Assembly: GCA_016865505.2 (NCBI GenBank)
Contig: AP025252.1
Span: 62,001 to 126,000, forward strand
DNA from: Bryobacterales bacterium F-183
GTDB taxonomy: Bacteria; Acidobacteriota; Terriglobia; Bryobacterales; Bryobacteraceae
DNA length: 64,000 bases
Direction: 5' to 3'
Below the pieces are notes generated by a model, which saw nothing but the letters and a program-made list of their open reading frames with translations, was not told the origin of the DNA and made no database searches. Shown here one piece after another: positions 62,425 through 64,000 of this stretch. Positions within the stretch are counted from its first letter, which is position 1, and the number at the start of each line of letters is the position of its first letter. Made by a program: the position numbers and the translations under genes.

Positions 62425-63498
62425 TTACAGTGCGGCTAGAACTTCCTTGTAGAGATACTTTGCGCCTTCTACCCCGTCCCAAGGGCCGTCTTCGTACTCC
62501 AGTGCGAACACCCCGCGGAACCCGCCGTTCGTCATAATGCGGACACTCCGCTGCACATCGTTATCCTTCCACCGATTCCAGTACTTGGCATGCACCGTCG
62601 TCTTCGCATACGGCACCAGTGCTGCAAGCCCGTGATACAGGTGGAACTCGTGCTCCCAGTTGCAGAAGTCCGGTGACGCTTCGCAGAACGGGCTGTTCAC
62701 CTCATCCACGATGATCCGGATGTTCTGCGGATTCGCAGTGAGCCCCCAGTGGTTCTCCAAGGTGACCTTCACGCCCACCTTCGCCCCATGGTCCGCCATG
62801 ACCTTAAAGGACTCGATGCACCACCGCAGATGCTGCGCCAGTTCATCGTTCTTCGGGTAATCCGTCGTCACCTGCGCATTCGGCGAAATGCGAGGTCCGC
62901 CGCTATTCACGCGCATCGTCTTGGCGCCCAGAATCGCCGCGCCGTCCAGCCACTTCTTCGCCACCTCGATACCCGCCGCCCGCTTCGCCGGATCCGCATC
63001 GCTGATGTCGCGAGGCGCGTTATTCGAAATGTGATGGCACTTCGTACCCGTGGCCGCCTGCTTCGCCGCCATCTTGTCCAGCCACTTCCGCCCGCTCGCG
63101 GACGAAGGGTCGAACTCATACGCCGTACGCGTCTGCCCGTTGAACGTCATCTCGGACTTCACGTACATGGACTCATCGTCGACATCGCCAAACAGACCGG
63201 AGAACAAGTCCATGTGGTACACGCCCGGGAACGTATCTTTGGTGAACTGCGGAAAGTCCAGCATGGTCAACGTGCCGTACTTCTTCTTCATCGCATCCGC
63301 ATTGGGATTGGGACGCGCTGTACTGCGGCTTTTGAACAGTGTCCGGCACGGCCAGCAGTTCGACGCGATATGGTTCAGCTTCTCTTTTTCGGTCAGTGGG
63401 CGCTGATTGCTGCCTGAAGTGCTTGCTTCGGCAGCAGAACCCGCAGCCAGTAACGCGGCGCCGCTCTTCAGCAGCATCCGGCGATCTTGATTTGCCAT
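62425..63498 (-). CDS. Tat-exported xylose-isomerase-like TIM-barrel protein
   Basis: A 357-residue sugar phosphate isomerase/epimerase-fold protein with a twin-arginine-like leader (N-Q-D-R-R-M-L-L-K-S). Metal-site segments of this fold are visible: V-T-L-E-N-H-W-G-L near 235, and H-A-K-Y-W-N with L-E-Y-E-D-G near the end. Relatives are numerous in Planctomycetes and Acidobacteria; substrates are unknown. It is divergent from another TIM-barrel gene of the same class at 63557. Confidence 0.82.
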   Translation of the reverse strand: MANQDRRMLLKSGAALLAAGSAAEASTSGSNQRPLTEKEKLNHIASNCWPCRTLFKSRSTARPNPNADAMKKKYGTLTMLDFPQFTKDTFPGVYHMDLFSGLFGDVDDESMYVKSEMTFNGQTRTAYEFDPSSASGRKWLDKMAAKQAATGTKCHHISNNAPRDISDADPAKRAAGIEVAKKWLDGAAILGAKTMRVNSGGPRISPNAQVTTDYPKNDELAQHLRWCIESFKVMADHGAKVGVKVTLENHWGLTANPQNIRIIVDEVNSPFCEASPDFCNWEHEFHLYHGLAALVPYAKTTVHAKYWNRWKDNDVQRSVRIMTNGGFRGVFALEYEDGPWDGVEGAKYLYKEVLAAL

Positions 63499-63505
63499 TG
63501 TCCTG

Positions 63506-63511
63506 ATTAAA
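63506..63511 (-). promoter_or_regulatory. Candidate -10 box for the TIM-barrel gene
   Basis: TTTAAT on the minus strand, 7 bases before ATG 63498, with AGGA in between. Confidence 0.35.
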
Positions 63512-63556
63512 CGTCGCTACCCACCGATCTGGTTACGTCTCTGATATCGTGCTTAC

Positions 63557-64000
63557 ATGCTCACCATCTCCCGTCGCTCGCTTCTGTCCGCGGCAGCCCT
63601 GGCAGCAGCCCCGCTCGTCCGCGCGGCGAATTCCAAAATCCCCGTCGGATTGGAACTCTTCTCCGTCCGCAAAGAACTGGCTGAGGATCTGAACGGCACC
63701 CTCAAAGCAGTGGCCAAGATGGGCTACCAGGGAGTCGAATTCTTCTCCCCCTACTTCGCCTGGGCCCCCGACAAAGCCAAAGAAGTACGCAAACTCATCG
63801 ACGACCTCGGCCTCAAATGCCTCTCCACGCACAACGGCCGCAACGCCTTCACCGCAGAAGGCATGGATAAAGCCGTCGAACTCAACACCATCCTCGGCAG
63901 CCGCTTTATCGTCATGGCCAGCGCCGGACGCATGGACCAGACCGAAGCCGCCTGGAAGGGCGTCGCCGATGCTCTGCAAGGCGCCGTGGACAAGTTCAAA
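63557..64000 (+). CDS. Tat-exported sugar phosphate isomerase/epimerase-like protein, cut by window edge
   Basis: The first 148 codons are present and open to the window end. The leader M-L-T-I-S-R-R-S-L-L-S-A-A-A-L-A is Tat-like. The mature part starts K-I-P-V-G-L-E-L-F-S-V-R-K-E-L, continues G-Y-Q-G-V-E-F-F-S-P-Y and C-L-S-T-H-N-G-R-N-A-F, typical of the xylose-isomerase-like TIM barrel. Second such protein in a row, in opposite orientation to the 62425 gene. TATCGT lies 6 bases before the ATG. Confidence 0.85.
   Translation, partial: MLTISRRSLLSAAALAAAPLVRAANSKIPVGLELFSVRKELAEDLNGTLKAVAKMGYQGVEFFSPYFAWAPDKAKEVRKLIDDLGLKCLSTHNGRNAFTAEGMDKAVELNTILGSRFIVMASAGRMDQTEAAWKGVADALQGAVDKFK

Overview
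The window is high-GC, tightly packed bacterial chromosome and reads as an acidobacterium of the Bryobacterales/Solibacter group. The main reasons are a secreted 980-residue protein ending in what looks like the 'Solibacter uncharacterized C-terminal domain' (TIGR03437), an adjacent DUF1592/DUF1552 pair, a carboxypeptidase-regulatory/TonB-dependent-receptor protein of the type expanded in Acidobacteria, and many secreted or Tat-exported enzymes. These assignments are from memory of the families; no database was searched. I saw no tRNA, rRNA, CRISPR array, IS element or phage genes.

Layout. 1-8 kb is housekeeping: rpsP (cut by the window edge) and ffh, a small DUF433/DUF5615 toxin-antitoxin-like pair, then a leftward dnaG-rpoD-era series with two small followers. 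8-24 kb holds small secreted, membrane and regulatory genes: an SDR, a LolA-like secreted protein, an M48-like membrane protein whose zinc motif is destroyed, a methyltransferase / mini-lipoprotein / HAD operon, a CorC-type transporter, and a leftward run coding for a prolyl oligopeptidase, a NIDO-BACON-NHL protein and a HExxH peptidase. 24-31 kb has a Tat-exported DUF362 protein and a three-gene peptide exporter (HlyD adaptor, C39-peptidase ABC transporter, second ABC transporter) with no visible cargo gene. 31-47 kb contains RidA/ankyrin, an SGNH-DUF1592-DUF1552 run, a Tat-exported class V aminotransferase, a fused acyltransferase resembling OlsF, alkaline phosphatase, a DUF5117/DUF4953-type metalloprotease and an ethanolamine-type permease. 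46-56 kb contains serA, a deacetylase-type amidohydrolase, a purM-purN-nanE/nanK translationally coupled operon, and a three-gene operon of amidohydrolase paralogues. 56-64 kb has the TonB-dependent receptor with a structured 3' region, a nitrilase-family hydrolase, an acyl-CoA synthetase and two xylose-isomerase-like TIM-barrel proteins, the last cut by the window edge.

The most notable signals are: (1) the amidohydrolase operon, in which only the middle gene keeps the metal ligands, together with a separate 113-residue lipoprotein that looks like an amidohydrolase with its catalytic barrel removed; (2) the orphan C39 exporter with an extra domain of about 145 residues; (3) a recurring -10-like box 7-12 nt before start codons that lack a Shine-Dalgarno sequence, implying leaderless or near-leaderless transcripts, with two divergent pairs sharing overlapping -10 boxes; (4) an M48-like pseudoprotease. 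Genes are so closely packed that several convergent pairs share stop codons.
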